This document shows, piece by piece, positions 1-9,917 of a DNA stretch of 64,000 bases. This DNA is from Microbacterium sp. AZCO (GTDB lineage Bacteria; Actinomycetota; Actinomycetes; Actinomycetales; Microbacteriaceae). The notes below the pieces were generated by a model. It had not been told where the DNA came from, ran no database searches, and saw nothing but the letters and a program-made list of their open reading frames with translations. The stretch's first letter is position 1; every line of letters starts with the position of its first letter. The stretch lies in NCBI RefSeq assembly GCF_039614715.1, contig NZ_CP154857.1, positions 868,001 to 932,000 of the forward strand. Reading direction: 5' to 3'. The translations under genes and the position numbers were made by a program.

Positions 1-885
1 ACCAACGGCTTCGCGAGCTTCACCGCGAACGGCGGAACGAAGATCGGCAAGAACATCAGCGCCAAGGGCCAGGTCACCCTGAGCAATCAGGGCAGCGACG
101 TGGGCACCGTCGGCGGCTCCATCTCGAGCCGCAATTCCGTCACCGTCGGGTCGAACTGGACAGTCACGGGCCCGGTCACGCAGAACAGTACGACGGACCC
201 CGTCTTCGATCCGACGCTCGCCTGGCTCAAGGCCGCGACGAAGTGGATCGACCTCGACAACACCGGGTGGGGCACGAAGTACACCGCGACGAACGTGTGC
301 GACCTGATCAAGAACAATCCGAGCCCGACGATCACCAGCCTCCTCGAGGCGGCGGGAACCCGGCTCGTGTTCGACTTCACGTCGTGCTCGCTCGGCAACG
401 GCAATGAGTCGGTCACGATCGCGCTCGGCAACGTCAACCTCGCTCGCGACGCCGTCTTCATCGTGAAGCCGACGACGACGCTGACGGTCAACCTCACCGG
501 CACGATCGCCGGCGGCACCGGGACGAAGCAGCTTCTCTTCATCCACTCCGATTCATCGCGCGCCTACACGAACGGCGAGCCCGTGCCGAACTGCGGCAAC
601 GGCAACCAGAACGACACCTTCAACGCGAGCGGCGCCTTCACCGGCGATGTGCGCCTCATGTACTACACGCCCTGCGGCATGACGGGCACGGCCACCTCGA
701 CCTTCTCCGGTCAGCTCTACGCCAACGACACCACGCACCTGCACGCCGCCGCATACACCTGCCAGTCGATGTCGTGGAGCCCCGCCTTCGACCAGCTCGG
801 ATGCAAGATCAAGGGAGACGGAAGCATCTCCCAGGGGTCGCTCATCCAGCGCCTCGGCGACCTGGTGTACCAGACAGAGAAGTAG
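1..885 (+). CDS. Secreted pilus-locus surface protein, 5' truncated by window edge
   Basis: The reading frame is open from base 1, so the true start and any signal or prepilin peptide lie outside the window; 294 residues are visible. The visible part begins with Gly/Ser/Asn/Thr-rich beta-repeat-like sequence (IGKNISAKGQVTLSNQG), like the polymer-forming solenoid of exported surface proteins. A region with six cysteines follows (NVCD, TSCS, PNCG, TPCG, YTCQ, LGCK), enough for three disulfides, which fits a protein folded outside the cell. It ends two bases before pilD and leads the pilD-pilM-pilN-pilO-pilT-pilC run, so a minor pilin or pilus-associated adhesin is a reasonable inference. I do not recognise a specific family. 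Coding is certain; function is a guess from context. Confidence 0.7.
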   Translation, partial: TNGFASFTANGGTKIGKNISAKGQVTLSNQGSDVGTVGGSISSRNSVTVGSNWTVTGPVTQNSTTDPVFDPTLAWLKAATKWIDLDNTGWGTKYTATNVCDLIKNNPSPTITSLLEAAGTRLVFDFTSCSLGNGNESVTIALGNVNLARDAVFIVKPTTTLTVNLTGTIAGGTGTKQLLFIHSDSSRAYTNGEPVPNCGNGNQNDTFNASGAFTGDVRLMYYTPCGMTGTATSTFSGQLYANDTTHLHAAAYTCQSMSWSPAFDQLGCKIKGDGSISQGSLIQRLGDLVYQTEK

Positions 886-887
886 AC

Positions 888-1712
888 ATGTCCGGCCTTT
901 CCATCCTGCTCGTCGTGATCGCAGGAGTCTTCGGACTCGCGATCGGGTCGTTCCTCAACGTCGTCGCGTACCGCGTTCCGGCCGGCATCTCACTCAACCG
1001 CGAGAGCCGCTGCCCGGACTGCGGCGAGGCCATCGCTCCCTGGCAGAACGTTCCCGTCGTGTCATGGTTCGCGCTGCGCGGACGCTGCGCGCACTGCGGA
1101 GGAGCGATCTCGGCCCGATACCCTGCCGTCGAGGCCGCGACAGCGGCATCCTTCGCCATCATCACGTGGGCGATGCTCGAGGCCGCGGGTCCGTCGGCGA
1201 CGCCGGGCGCGTTGACGGCGGCGATCATCGCGTACCTCTACTTCGCCGCGATCAGCATGGTGCTGACGCTCATCGACCTCGACACGCACCGCCTGCCGAA
1301 TGCGATCGTGCTGCCGAGCTACCTCGTCGCGGCTGTGCTGCTGACGCTCGCCTCAGCTCTGGTCGGCGATTGGGGGGCGATCGTCCGGGCCGCGGCCGGC
1401 ATGGCGATCCTGTACGCCTTCTACTTCGTGCTGCGCCTCGTGCGCCCGGACGGCATGGGCGGCGGAGACGTCAAACTCGCGGGCGTCATCGGCCTGTACC
1501 TCGGCTGGATCGGCTGGGGCGCTCTGGCCGTCGGCGCCTTCGCGGCCTTCCTGCTCGGCGGCATCTTCGGCATCGCCCTCATCCTCGCGCGTCGCGCGGG
1601 GCGGCGATCGGCCATCCCCTTCGGCCCCTGGATGATCCTCGGGGCGTGGGTCGGCATCTTCACGGGCGAGGCGATCGCCGCGTGGTACACGGGACTTTTG
1701 ATCGGTAGCTAG
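888..1712 (+). CDS. pilD: Prepilin leader peptidase/N-methyltransferase (PilD, A24 aspartic protease)
   Basis: Membrane aspartic protease that removes prepilin leader peptides and methylates the new N-terminus. The 274-residue product starts MSGLSILLVVIAGVFGLAIG, with the family's GSFLNVVAYRVP segment. A cytoplasmic loop carries two CxxC pairs (CPDC near residue 42, CAHC near 67), the zinc-type motif of bifunctional enzymes. The two catalytic aspartates are visible in LIDLDTHRLPN and in GMGGGDVKLAG, the GxGD signature. About seven to eight hydrophobic segments. The ATG at 888 is chosen because the longer frame would run back into the upstream gene and lacks family sequence. It lies 2 bases after the upstream stop and 14 before pilM. 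Confidence 0.93.
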   Translation: MSGLSILLVVIAGVFGLAIGSFLNVVAYRVPAGISLNRESRCPDCGEAIAPWQNVPVVSWFALRGRCAHCGGAISARYPAVEAATAASFAIITWAMLEAAGPSATPGALTAAIIAYLYFAAISMVLTLIDLDTHRLPNAIVLPSYLVAAVLLTLASALVGDWGAIVRAAAGMAILYAFYFVLRLVRPDGMGGGDVKLAGVIGLYLGWIGWGALAVGAFAAFLLGGIFGIALILARRAGRRSAIPFGPWMILGAWVGIFTGEAIAAWYTGLLIGS

Positions 1713-1726
1713 GGGAGGCACCGCAC

Positions 1727-2743
1727 ATGGGGAGAACAGTCGTCGGGCTGGAGATCACGGAAGAGAGCGTGAGAGCAGCCCAGATCGCGATCGGGCGCAC
1801 ACCGCAGCTGGTGGGGTACGGCGAAGTACCGCTTCCGGCTGACGCCGCGCGCGATTCCGAGATCCAGGATGCCGGAGCCGTCGCCGTGGCCCTCCGTCAG
1901 CTGTGGACGGGGGCGGGCTTCAAGGGCAAAGAGGTCATCCTCGGCGTCGCGAGCCGGCGGATCCTCGTGCGCGAGTACACGACTCAGGCGATGAAGCCCG
2001 AGCTGCTGAAGGAAGCGCTTCCGTATCAGGTGCAGGATCTGCTGCCGGTGCCCGCAAGCCAGGCGGTGCTGGACTTCTACCCGCTGTCCTACCAGGGCGA
2101 CCAGGTGAGCGGTCTGCTCGTCGCAGCGATCTCGGAGTCGATCGAGCAGATCATCTCGACGCTCGATCGGGTCAAGCTGCGCGCTCGGGCCGTCGACCTC
2201 GCGGCATTCGGGCTCGCGCGCACGTCGGCGCTCGCGCACGGTCGTCAGGGCACCGTCGCCGCCGTGCACATCGGTGACCACACGACCCAGGTGGTCATCT
2301 CGACGGGCGGCATCCCGCAGTTCGTCCGGCTGCTTCCGGTCGATATGCCGACCGCCGCCGTGCAGGCCCGCCTCGGGCAGGCGGCGGTTCCCGCCGAGGC
2401 GGAGATGCTCGAGCTCGTCCCATCGTCGGCCCCGCGGACGCGCGGCGCTCTGCGGTCATCGACCGGCGGCGATCCTGTCGTGGCTGATCTCGTCGCCCGA
2501 GTGCGCAGCACGCTTGCCTTCTACTCGAGCCGCCCGAGCGCGCTTCCCGTCGAAGAGGTGCTGGTCTCCGGCGCGGGGGCGAACGTGCCCGGCGTCATCC
2601 CGGCGCTGACGGCGGGCATCGACACGCCGGTGCGGGTCGTGTCGGTGGCGGAGGTCGTCGCGGTCAAGGCCGGCGGGATCAGCCCCGATCTCGCGCTCAA
2701 TCTCGTGAGCACCGTCGGTGTGGCGCTCGGGGAGGTGCGCTGA
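1727..2743 (+). CDS. pilM: Type IV pilus assembly protein PilM (actin-like ATPase)
   Basis: Cytoplasmic actin-fold protein that binds the N-terminus of PilN and couples the inner-membrane alignment complex to the pilus motor. The 338 residues begin VVGLEITEESVRAAQI, the phosphate-1 strand of the FtsA/PilM fold. AAVHIGDHTTQVVIS near residue 180 resembles the second phosphate loop, and VLVSGAGANVPG near 275 the adenosine loop. A GGGGAGG-type ribosome binding site lies just before ATG 1727. Its TGA (2741-2743) shares one base with the pilN ATG, implying translational coupling. Family length is about 340-355 residues, so it is complete. Confidence 0.9.
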   Translation: MGRTVVGLEITEESVRAAQIAIGRTPQLVGYGEVPLPADAARDSEIQDAGAVAVALRQLWTGAGFKGKEVILGVASRRILVREYTTQAMKPELLKEALPYQVQDLLPVPASQAVLDFYPLSYQGDQVSGLLVAAISESIEQIISTLDRVKLRARAVDLAAFGLARTSALAHGRQGTVAAVHIGDHTTQVVISTGGIPQFVRLLPVDMPTAAVQARLGQAAVPAEAEMLELVPSSAPRTRGALRSSTGGDPVVADLVARVRSTLAFYSSRPSALPVEEVLVSGAGANVPGVIPALTAGIDTPVRVVSVAEVVAVKAGGISPDLALNLVSTVGVALGEVR

Positions 2744-3390
2744 TGGCCAAGTCGATGGTTCCCGCGCTGGCGGGGATGCCGCGCATCAACCTGATGCCGA
2801 AGTCGGAGCTCATCCGACGCGAGCGCGACTCGACGATCCGCGGGTGGGTGTGGGGCGCGCTGGCGGCGATCGTGGTGACGCTTCTGATCATCGCCGGCGC
2901 ATTCGCATTCAAGTGGGTATCGGATCAGCGGCTCGTCGCCGAGCAGGCGCGCACCAACGAGCTGCTCGTGCAGCTCTCGGCGCTGTCCGAGGTGAGCAGC
3001 TCGCTCGCGACCCAGCAGGAGCTGGAGTCCTTCCGCTCCGACGCGATGGTGTCGGACTTCGCCTGGGCTCCCGTGATGGCGAAGGTCGACGGCATCCTGC
3101 CCGCCGACGTCGTGTTCACGGGATTCTCGGTGAAGACCGGGGGAGCGCCGTCGGGCGCGGAGCCGACGGCCGAACCGGGCCTCGTCGGCACTCTGACTCT
3201 CGACAGCCCGACTCCGATCGACATCGTGAGCACCGTGCGATCGCTTCGTCAGGTCGACGGCGTGCTCGCGGCGGACGGCCAGGCGGTCACGTCGAGCAAC
3301 GTGATCGAGGGGCACTACGCGTACGAGATCACGGTGGCGTTCGACCAGACCATCTACTCCGGCCAGTTCGCACCCGAGGGAGGCAAGTGA
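2743..3390 (+). CDS. pilN: Type IV pilus assembly protein PilN
   Basis: Bitopic inner-membrane protein of the PilMNO alignment complex. The 215 residues carry RINLMPKSE near residue 14, equivalent to the INLLP-type motif by which PilN docks into PilM. One transmembrane helix follows at about residues 32-56 (GALAAIVVTLLIIAGAF), then a coiled-coil-like stretch and a periplasmic-side ferredoxin-like domain. Start and stop codons overlap pilM and pilO by one base each, so the three genes are translationally coupled. PilN proteins diverge strongly, so the call rests on the INLMP motif, topology and position. Confidence 0.86.
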   Translation: MAKSMVPALAGMPRINLMPKSELIRRERDSTIRGWVWGALAAIVVTLLIIAGAFAFKWVSDQRLVAEQARTNELLVQLSALSEVSSSLATQQELESFRSDAMVSDFAWAPVMAKVDGILPADVVFTGFSVKTGGAPSGAEPTAEPGLVGTLTLDSPTPIDIVSTVRSLRQVDGVLAADGQAVTSSNVIEGHYAYEITVAFDQTIYSGQFAPEGGK

Positions 3391-4079
3391 TGCCCAAGCA
3401 GCTCATCACCATCATCGGCCTCGTCGTCACGCTCGGAATCGTGGCGCTCGGCACCGCCGCCGTCGCCGCGCCCATGGTCGCGCAGGCGTTCGCCGTCGAC
3501 GCGCAGACAGCGTCGGTCGCGGCGACCAATGCGACCTACGAGACGCAGCTCGCGACACTTCAAGAGCAGCAGAAGCACCAGGACGAGATCGAGGCATCCG
3601 TCGCCGATCTGCAGAAGCAGATCCCGGGTGCCGACCAGTTCGACGACGTCTTCGAGGTCGTGGCGAACGCAGCCTCGGCCTCCGGCGTCACGATCGTGAG
3701 CGTCACGGCGGGTGAGACGGTGGCGTTCGCGCCCCGGACGGCAGCCGATGCGACCAGCGATGCGCAGGGCGCTGCGCCTGCACCCGCACCGACGCCGTCG
3801 CCGAGCGCCACGGATGCCGCGACCATCGACGCCACGGCGACCGATGCAGCGGCTGCCGACGGAACGACTGCGCCCGCCGCGCCGGCGGCAGGCCGACAGC
3901 AGGTCGACTTCGCCATCAGCGTCACGGCTGCCTCGATGGACCAGGTCACCGCCTTCCTCGACGCGCTCCGCGGCGGACCCCGCCTGCTCAGCAACATCGA
4001 GACCAGCGCGACGACCTCGGGCGAAGACGCCATCGACGTGCAGGTGAAAGCCCTGGCCTACACGGACGCGGAGGGCTGA
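3390..4079 (+). CDS. pilO: Type IV pilus assembly protein PilO, with Ala/Pro/Thr linker
   Basis: PilN partner in the alignment complex. ATG 3390 shares its A with the pilN TGA. The 229 residues have one N-terminal membrane helix (LITIIGLVVTLGIVALG, about 4-30), a coiled coil (about 45-75, rich in Gln and Glu) and a C-terminal ferredoxin-like domain (about 170-229). Between the two halves of the soluble part sits a low-complexity linker of about 45 residues (roughly 125-168), almost entirely Ala, Pro, Thr, Asp and Ser. Typical proteobacterial PilO lacks this, and it is probably a flexible spacer. Family call rests on topology and operon position. Confidence 0.85.
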   Translation: MPKQLITIIGLVVTLGIVALGTAAVAAPMVAQAFAVDAQTASVAATNATYETQLATLQEQQKHQDEIEASVADLQKQIPGADQFDDVFEVVANAASASGVTIVSVTAGETVAFAPRTAADATSDAQGAAPAPAPTPSPSATDAATIDATATDAAAADGTTAPAAPAAGRQQVDFAISVTAASMDQVTAFLDALRGGPRLLSNIETSATTSGEDAIDVQVKALAYTDAEG

Positions 4080-4082
4080 GAC

Positions 4083-5333
<1,251 letters not shown>

Positions 5334-5336
5334 GCC

Positions 5337-6572
5337 GTGGCGGTTCTGCAGGAATTCGTCTACCGCGCCGTCGATCCCCGCAGCGGCAGCGTTGTCAAGG
5401 GATCGATCGAGGCGCAGACCGAGGCCGCCGTCACGGGCAAACTCAAGGCGCAGGGCCTCACGCCCCTCGATGTCGCTCTCAAGTCGAACACGGGGCTCAA
5501 CCGCGAGATCCGCATCGGCTCGGGGTCGAAGCATGTGTCTGCCAAAGCGCTCGCCGTGTTCGCCAGGCAGATGGCGGGGCTGCTCACGGCCGGACTTCCG
5601 CTCATGCGGACCCTCGCCGTGCTCATCGACCAGACCGACGACAAGAGCCTCAAGCCTGCCCTCATCGCGGTGCAGGCCGATGTCGAGGGCGGCTCGTCGT
5701 TCTCGGCGGCGCTGGCCCGGCATCCGCAGACCTTCCCGCCGCTGCTGCTCAGCATCGTGCGTGTCGGTGAGAGCGGTGGATTCCTCGCTCGCGCCCTCAG
5801 CTCGATCGCGGACAACTACAAGCGCGAAGCCGAGCTGCAGAACAAGATCCGCGCGGCGATCACCTACCCGCTGATCGTGCTGTCGATCGCGATCATCGGC
5901 GTGCTGGTCATGGTGACCTTCGTCGTGCCGATCTTCGAACAGATGTTCCAAGGCATCGGCGGCGAGCTGCCCCTGCCGACGCAGATCCTGGTGACGATCT
6001 CCAAGAACATGGTGTGGATCCTGCCGCTCCTGGTGATCGTCGTCGCGATCATCTGGATCTGGTGGGTGCGCAATCGGCACACCGAGCAGGTACGGCGTGT
6101 CGTCGACCCGCTCAAGCTCAAGCTGCCGATCTTCGGCAAGGTCGCGACGAAGATCGCCGTCGCCCGCTTCGCGCGCAACCTCTCGATGATGCTCGACGCA
6201 GGTGTGCCGATCATCCAGGCGCTCTCCATCGTCGGCCAGGCATCGAACAACTGGAAGATCGAGGGCGCTGTCCGGGACATCCAGGAATCGATCCGGCAGG
6301 GCCGCTCGTTCGCGGGACCGCTCGCGAAAGCCGAGGTCTTCCCGGCGATGGTGGCGCAGATGGTCGCTGTGGGCGAGGAGTCGGGCACTCTCGTCGAGAT
6401 GCTGGCGAGCATCGCGGACTTCTACGAGGACGAGGTCGAGACGGCTACGTCGCAGCTGTCGGCGACCATCGAGCCGCTGCTCATCGTCATCATCGGCATC
6501 GTCATCGGCGGAATGGTCATCTCGCTCTACCTGCCGATCTTCACGCTCTACGGAGAGCTCGCGAAGCAGTAG
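5337..6572 (+). CDS. pilC: Type IV pilus platform protein PilC (T2SSF family)
   Basis: Polytopic inner-membrane platform on which PilB and PilT act. The GTG-initiated product has 411 residues with two repeated T2SSF domains, about 72-195 (FARQMAGLLTAGLPLMRTL, then GESGGFLARAL) and about 275-397 (FARNLSMMLDAGVPIIQAL, then GEESGTLVEML). Membrane helices occur near 175-200, 225-245 and at the C-terminus (LLIVIIGIVIGGMVISLYLP). The GTG at 5337 is the first start after the pilT stop and gives the family N-terminus. Last gene of the operon; the strong hairpin at 6590-6622 follows. Confidence 0.94.
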   Translation: MAVLQEFVYRAVDPRSGSVVKGSIEAQTEAAVTGKLKAQGLTPLDVALKSNTGLNREIRIGSGSKHVSAKALAVFARQMAGLLTAGLPLMRTLAVLIDQTDDKSLKPALIAVQADVEGGSSFSAALARHPQTFPPLLLSIVRVGESGGFLARALSSIADNYKREAELQNKIRAAITYPLIVLSIAIIGVLVMVTFVVPIFEQMFQGIGGELPLPTQILVTISKNMVWILPLLVIVVAIIWIWWVRNRHTEQVRRVVDPLKLKLPIFGKVATKIAVARFARNLSMMLDAGVPIIQALSIVGQASNNWKIEGAVRDIQESIRQGRSFAGPLAKAEVFPAMVAQMVAVGEESGTLVEMLASIADFYEDEVETATSQLSATIEPLLIVIIGIVIGGMVISLYLPIFTLYGELAKQ

Positions 6573-6589
6573 CCGAACTTCTGGGGGAT

Positions 6590-6622
6590 GAGGCGGTGGC
6601 ATCGTGGGGATGCCACCGCCTC
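6590..6622 (+). terminator. Terminator hairpin ending the pil operon
   Basis: GAGGCGGTGGCAT (6590-6602) pairs perfectly with 6610-6622 across a seven-base loop: 13 bp, very GC-rich, followed by GCGGTTTTGG. It starts 18 bases after the pilC stop. It overlaps the ATG at 6604 that would otherwise extend the next gene, which argues against that start. Confidence 0.85.
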
Positions 6623-6634
6623 GCGGTTTTGGCC

Positions 6635-6669
6635 TTGTGACTATCGAAGCTTTGTTCTATACTGGATGC
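6635..6669 (+). promoter_or_regulatory. Leaderless promoter of the HNH gene (TTGTGA-N17-TATACT-N6-ATG)
   Basis: A -35 TTGTGA (6635-6640), a 17-base spacer, and a -10 TATACT (6658-6663) sit exactly six bases before ATG 6670. Transcription would start at or within a base of the A of ATG, giving a leaderless mRNA. This is the best-formed promoter in the window. Confidence 0.8.
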
Positions 6670-7953
6670 ATGAGGTGGGACCTGGTCGACGACGACGTGG
6701 ACGACTTCGTCCCCGATGTGCCCGACGCGCTGGATCAGGTCGTCGAGGTCGCCGACATGATGTCGATCCTCGCGGCGCAGCAGCTCGTGCATGTCGATTC
6801 CGTGCGTGAGGATGCCTTCGCTGAGGCCGCCCGACATGGGCGGCAGCTGAACGACGTGCTCGAACGGTCCGTGCGGCTCGAACTCGCAACGGCTCTCGGC
6901 GTCACCGAGTACGCGGCGCAGGAGCTGATGAGGCTTTCCGATGCGCTCGTGCACCGCTATCCCCAGGCGCTCGAATCGTTGGGGCGAGCTCGGATGACAC
7001 AGCGTCACGCGAGCATCCTGGCTGACGCGATGGATGGGCTCGAACCCGACGTGAGGGCGGAGGTGCTGCCTCAAGTAATTGAGCTGGCTGAGACGGAGGC
7101 CGTGGGCTCGTTCCGTCGCAGGCTGCGAAAGCTCATCGACGAGGCGCGCTTCGTGACTGTCGCCGAGCGACACGAGGCTGCGGTGGCGAAGCGTCGGGAG
7201 TTCGTCGAGCCTGCCGAGGACGGCATGGCCTTCTGGGGCGTGTACGCGCCGGCCGTCGAAGTTCACGCGGGGCACCAGCGACTCACCGCCATGGCGAAGG
7301 TCATCGCGGCTGATCCCGACGAGACGCGCACGCTCGACCAGATCCGCGCGGACGTCTTCTGCGACCTGATGCTCGAGGGGCGCACCGATCTTCACCCTGA
7401 GCAGGCGCAGGGCATCCGCGCCTCCGTCAACGTGACGGTGCCGGTGCTGGCTCTGCTCGAGGACGACACCTCCTCCTACGCCGGCGAAGCGCCGGTCGTG
7501 GAGGGAGTGGGGCCCATTCCGGTCGAACGAGCCCGCGAGCTGTGCGGATCGGCTCCGAGTCTCATGCGCATCCTGACCGAACCCGAGACGGGCATGGTCC
7601 TCTCGGTGGGGCGGGATCAATATCCGGTTCCGCCGGGATTGCGAAGGCTCGTCAAGTGGCGTGCCGACAGATGCATGGCTCCCGGATGCAGCATCCCGGC
7701 CTCACGATGCGAGATCGATCATTCACTCGCCTGGGAGCACGGTGGTCACACTTCGCTCGGCAACCTCTGCCCGCTCTGCAAGGGGCATCACACCGTGAAG
7801 CACCACGGCGGTTGGACGGTGCGCCAGATCGACGGAAGCGGCGGCGCTCTCGAATGGATCTCGCCGGCGGGCCGACGCTACGTCGTGCAGCCTGAGCGTC
7901 GCGTGCCGGTCTTCACCGTCGCGACGTCCGCCGAGGGCCAGCCCCCGTTCTGA
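6670..7953 (+). CDS. DUF222 / HNH endonuclease (13E12-repeat family)
   Basis: The 427-residue product has the actinobacterial architecture of an N-terminal helical DUF222 domain (about 20-260) and a C-terminal HNH nuclease (about 335-390). The HNH part shows CMAPGCSIP, CEIDHSLAWEHGG and GNLCPLCKGHHTVKHH, so both the metal-binding cysteine pairs and the catalytic His/Asn/His residues are present. Family members are multi-copy in Actinobacteria, and their true role is unsettled (13E12 repeats serve as prophage targets in Mycobacterium tuberculosis). ATG 6670 is chosen over 6604 because 6604 lies inside the pil terminator and 6670 fits the leaderless promoter. Codon use is less extreme than in neighbours. 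It separates pilC from pilB. Confidence 0.88.
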   Translation: MRWDLVDDDVDDFVPDVPDALDQVVEVADMMSILAAQQLVHVDSVREDAFAEAARHGRQLNDVLERSVRLELATALGVTEYAAQELMRLSDALVHRYPQALESLGRARMTQRHASILADAMDGLEPDVRAEVLPQVIELAETEAVGSFRRRLRKLIDEARFVTVAERHEAAVAKRREFVEPAEDGMAFWGVYAPAVEVHAGHQRLTAMAKVIAADPDETRTLDQIRADVFCDLMLEGRTDLHPEQAQGIRASVNVTVPVLALLEDDTSSYAGEAPVVEGVGPIPVERARELCGSAPSLMRILTEPETGMVLSVGRDQYPVPPGLRRLVKWRADRCMAPGCSIPASRCEIDHSLAWEHGGHTSLGNLCPLCKGHHTVKHHGGWTVRQIDGSGGALEWISPAGRRYVVQPERRVPVFTVATSAEGQPPF

Positions 7954-7981
7954 CCCCGTCCCGAGGGTTGGTCACGCCCCG

Positions 7982-8044
7982 GTCGCCGAGCTGCCATCTC
8001 GGGTGGCCGACGTGCCACCTCAGGTCGCCGAGCTTGTCGAGGCG
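7982..8044. repeat. Three tandem 21-bp degenerate repeats between HNH gene and pilB
   Basis: Three 21-base units occupy 7982-8002, 8003-8023 and 8024-8044. Units 1 and 2 agree at 16 of 21 positions; unit 3 repeats the first 11 bases of unit 1 (GTCGCCGAGCT) and then diverges. Units 1-2 also contain GGTGGC-N6-GCCACC. The repeats lie in the intergenic space between the two convergent genes. Confidence 0.6.
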
Positions 8045-8115
8045 TCGAGTCTGAGCCGTCCGCGCCGTCGGCGTCGCTCATCGCAGCCCGCGATCTCCCG
8101 GGTCGCGAGTCGAGC

Positions 8116-9783
8116 TCAGAGCGAGACCCGCAGCACCTCTTCGATCGTCGTCAAGCCGAGCGCGACCTTCGACCAGCCGTCCTCGCGCAGCGACACCATG
8201 CCCTGCTCGAGCGCCACCTGCCGGATCTCCGTCCCCGTCGCGCGCGTCACGACGAGCTGCTCGAGCTCCTCGGTCAGCGACATGACCTCGTGCAGCGCGA
8301 CGCGTCCGCGGTAGCCGGTGTTCGAGCATGAGTTGCACCCGACAGCCTCGTACAGCTGCGGCACGTCGGCGGGGTCGTGCGGGAATCCCAGCGACGTCAG
8401 CACGTCGCTCGTCTCGGTCATGGGCTCCCGGCAGCGCATGCAGAGTCGCCGGGCGAGGCGCTGCGCGACCACGGCACTGAGCGCCGTCGCAACCAGGAAC
8501 GGCTCGCACCCGATCTCCGTCAGACGCGTGAGCGCGGAGGGAGCGTCGTTGGTGTGCAGCGTCGAGAGCACGAGGTGTCCCGTGAGCGCCGCCTCGATCG
8601 AGATGTTCGCGGTCTCGAAGTCGCGGATCTCACCGACCAGCACGACGTCGGGGTCGGATCGCAGGATCGACCGCAGCGCCGACTGGAACGTCAGCCCCGC
8701 CCGCTGGTTCACCTGCACCTGGTTGATGCCGGGAATCCGGTACTCCACCGGGTCTTCCACCGTGATGACGTTGATCCGCGGGTTCGCCACCGCCCGCAGC
8801 GCGGTGTACAGCGTCGTCGACTTCCCCGAGCCGGTCGGTCCGGTGGCGAGGATCATGCCGTGCGGCCGGGTGATGGCATCCCGGAACCGCGACTCGTTCA
8901 CGCCCGAGAACAGGAGGTCGCGCATCGTCATGACCTGACCCGTGTTGTCGAGGATGCGCATGACGATCTTCTCGCCCCACACCGTCGGCAGCGTCGCGAC
9001 GCGAAGGTCGACGGGCCGGCCCTCGTGGTTGATCGACAGGCGACCGTCCTGCGGCCGGCGCTTCTCGGCGATGTCGATCGACGACATGATCTTGAGGCGC
9101 GAGATGATCCCGTCCTGGATGGCGCGATCGGCCTTCTGCATCTCGTGCAGCACGCCGTCGATGCGGAACCGCACCGTCAGCTGGAACTCGCCCGGCTCGA
9201 CGTGGATGTCGCTCGCACGGTCGTTGATGGCCTGGGCGATCAGCAGGTTGACGAAGCGCACCACCGGAGCGTCGGCATCCTGATCCTCGATCGACTCGGT
9301 GAAGATCTGCGCCTGCGCCTCGGAGTTCTCCTCGATCGCCATCGAGAGCTCGCTGAGCTCTTCGTCGGATCGCAGGAACCTCTCGAACATCTGAAGCAGC
9401 GCATCGCGGGCGACGACGACGGGCTCCACGAAGAGGTCGGTCACGCTCGCGACGTCATCGAGCGCGAGGATGTCGGTCGGATCGAGCACGCCCACAGTGA
9501 GCCGGTCGCCGCGGCGATCGAGGGGGATGAGCTGGTATTTGCGGCACAGGTTGCCCGGCACGAGCGCCACCACGTTCGGATCGAGCGGCAGATTCGCCAG
9601 CTCGATGTAGCGATGCCCCGTGTTGAGCGCGACGGCCTCGGCGATCTGCGCCTCGGTCGCCAGGTGCGCGTTCACCAGATGCTGCGTCAATTCCGGCCCG
9701 TCGCCGACCTCGGCCAGCGCGGCGGACATCTCCGCGGCGCGAACGGCCCCCGTCAGGACGAGCGTCTGCGCGAGTCCCCTCAT
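8116..9783 (-). CDS. pilB: Pilus extension ATPase PilB (GspE family)
   Basis: Assembly motor of the type IV pilus, antagonist of PilT. The 555-residue product has an N-terminal GspE-N domain (about 1-150) and the ATPase core: Walker A GPTGSGKSTTLYTAL near residue 315, Walker B DPDVVLVGEIRD near 380, His box STLHTNDAPSALTRL. The C-terminal zinc knuckle CMRC (about 444) and CNSC (about 481) is typical of PilB/GspE and absent from PilT. The frame is open 135 residues further upstream, but that part is Arg-rich noise. ATG 9783 is preceded by GGGGAGAACCG, a good ribosome binding site. A TATGCT -10 candidate lies at 9832-9827. Unlike the other pil genes it is on the minus strand. Confidence 0.93.
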   Translation of the reverse strand: MRGLAQTLVLTGAVRAAEMSAALAEVGDGPELTQHLVNAHLATEAQIAEAVALNTGHRYIELANLPLDPNVVALVPGNLCRKYQLIPLDRRGDRLTVGVLDPTDILALDDVASVTDLFVEPVVVARDALLQMFERFLRSDEELSELSMAIEENSEAQAQIFTESIEDQDADAPVVRFVNLLIAQAINDRASDIHVEPGEFQLTVRFRIDGVLHEMQKADRAIQDGIISRLKIMSSIDIAEKRRPQDGRLSINHEGRPVDLRVATLPTVWGEKIVMRILDNTGQVMTMRDLLFSGVNESRFRDAITRPHGMILATGPTGSGKSTTLYTALRAVANPRINVITVEDPVEYRIPGINQVQVNQRAGLTFQSALRSILRSDPDVVLVGEIRDFETANISIEAALTGHLVLSTLHTNDAPSALTRLTEIGCEPFLVATALSAVVAQRLARRLCMRCREPMTETSDVLTSLGFPHDPADVPQLYEAVGCNSCSNTGYRGRVALHEVMSLTEELEQLVVTRATGTEIRQVALEQGMVSLREDGWSKVALGLTTIEEVLRVSL

Positions 9784-9917
9784 CGGTTCTCCCCAATCCC
9801 CGCGGGGGTTCCCAAGCCCCCTGAAAAGCATATGCGAGGAGGGAATGAAAGGTACGCGGTCGTGCCGTCGATCCTCTGGCGTCTGGGGTCTCGGCCGCAG
9901 CGACTGCCCAATCGAGG

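Noticed and set aside
6604..6669. Upstream ATG 6604 as start of the HNH gene
   Set aside because: It lies within the pil terminator hairpin, and the promoter predicts initiation at 6670.
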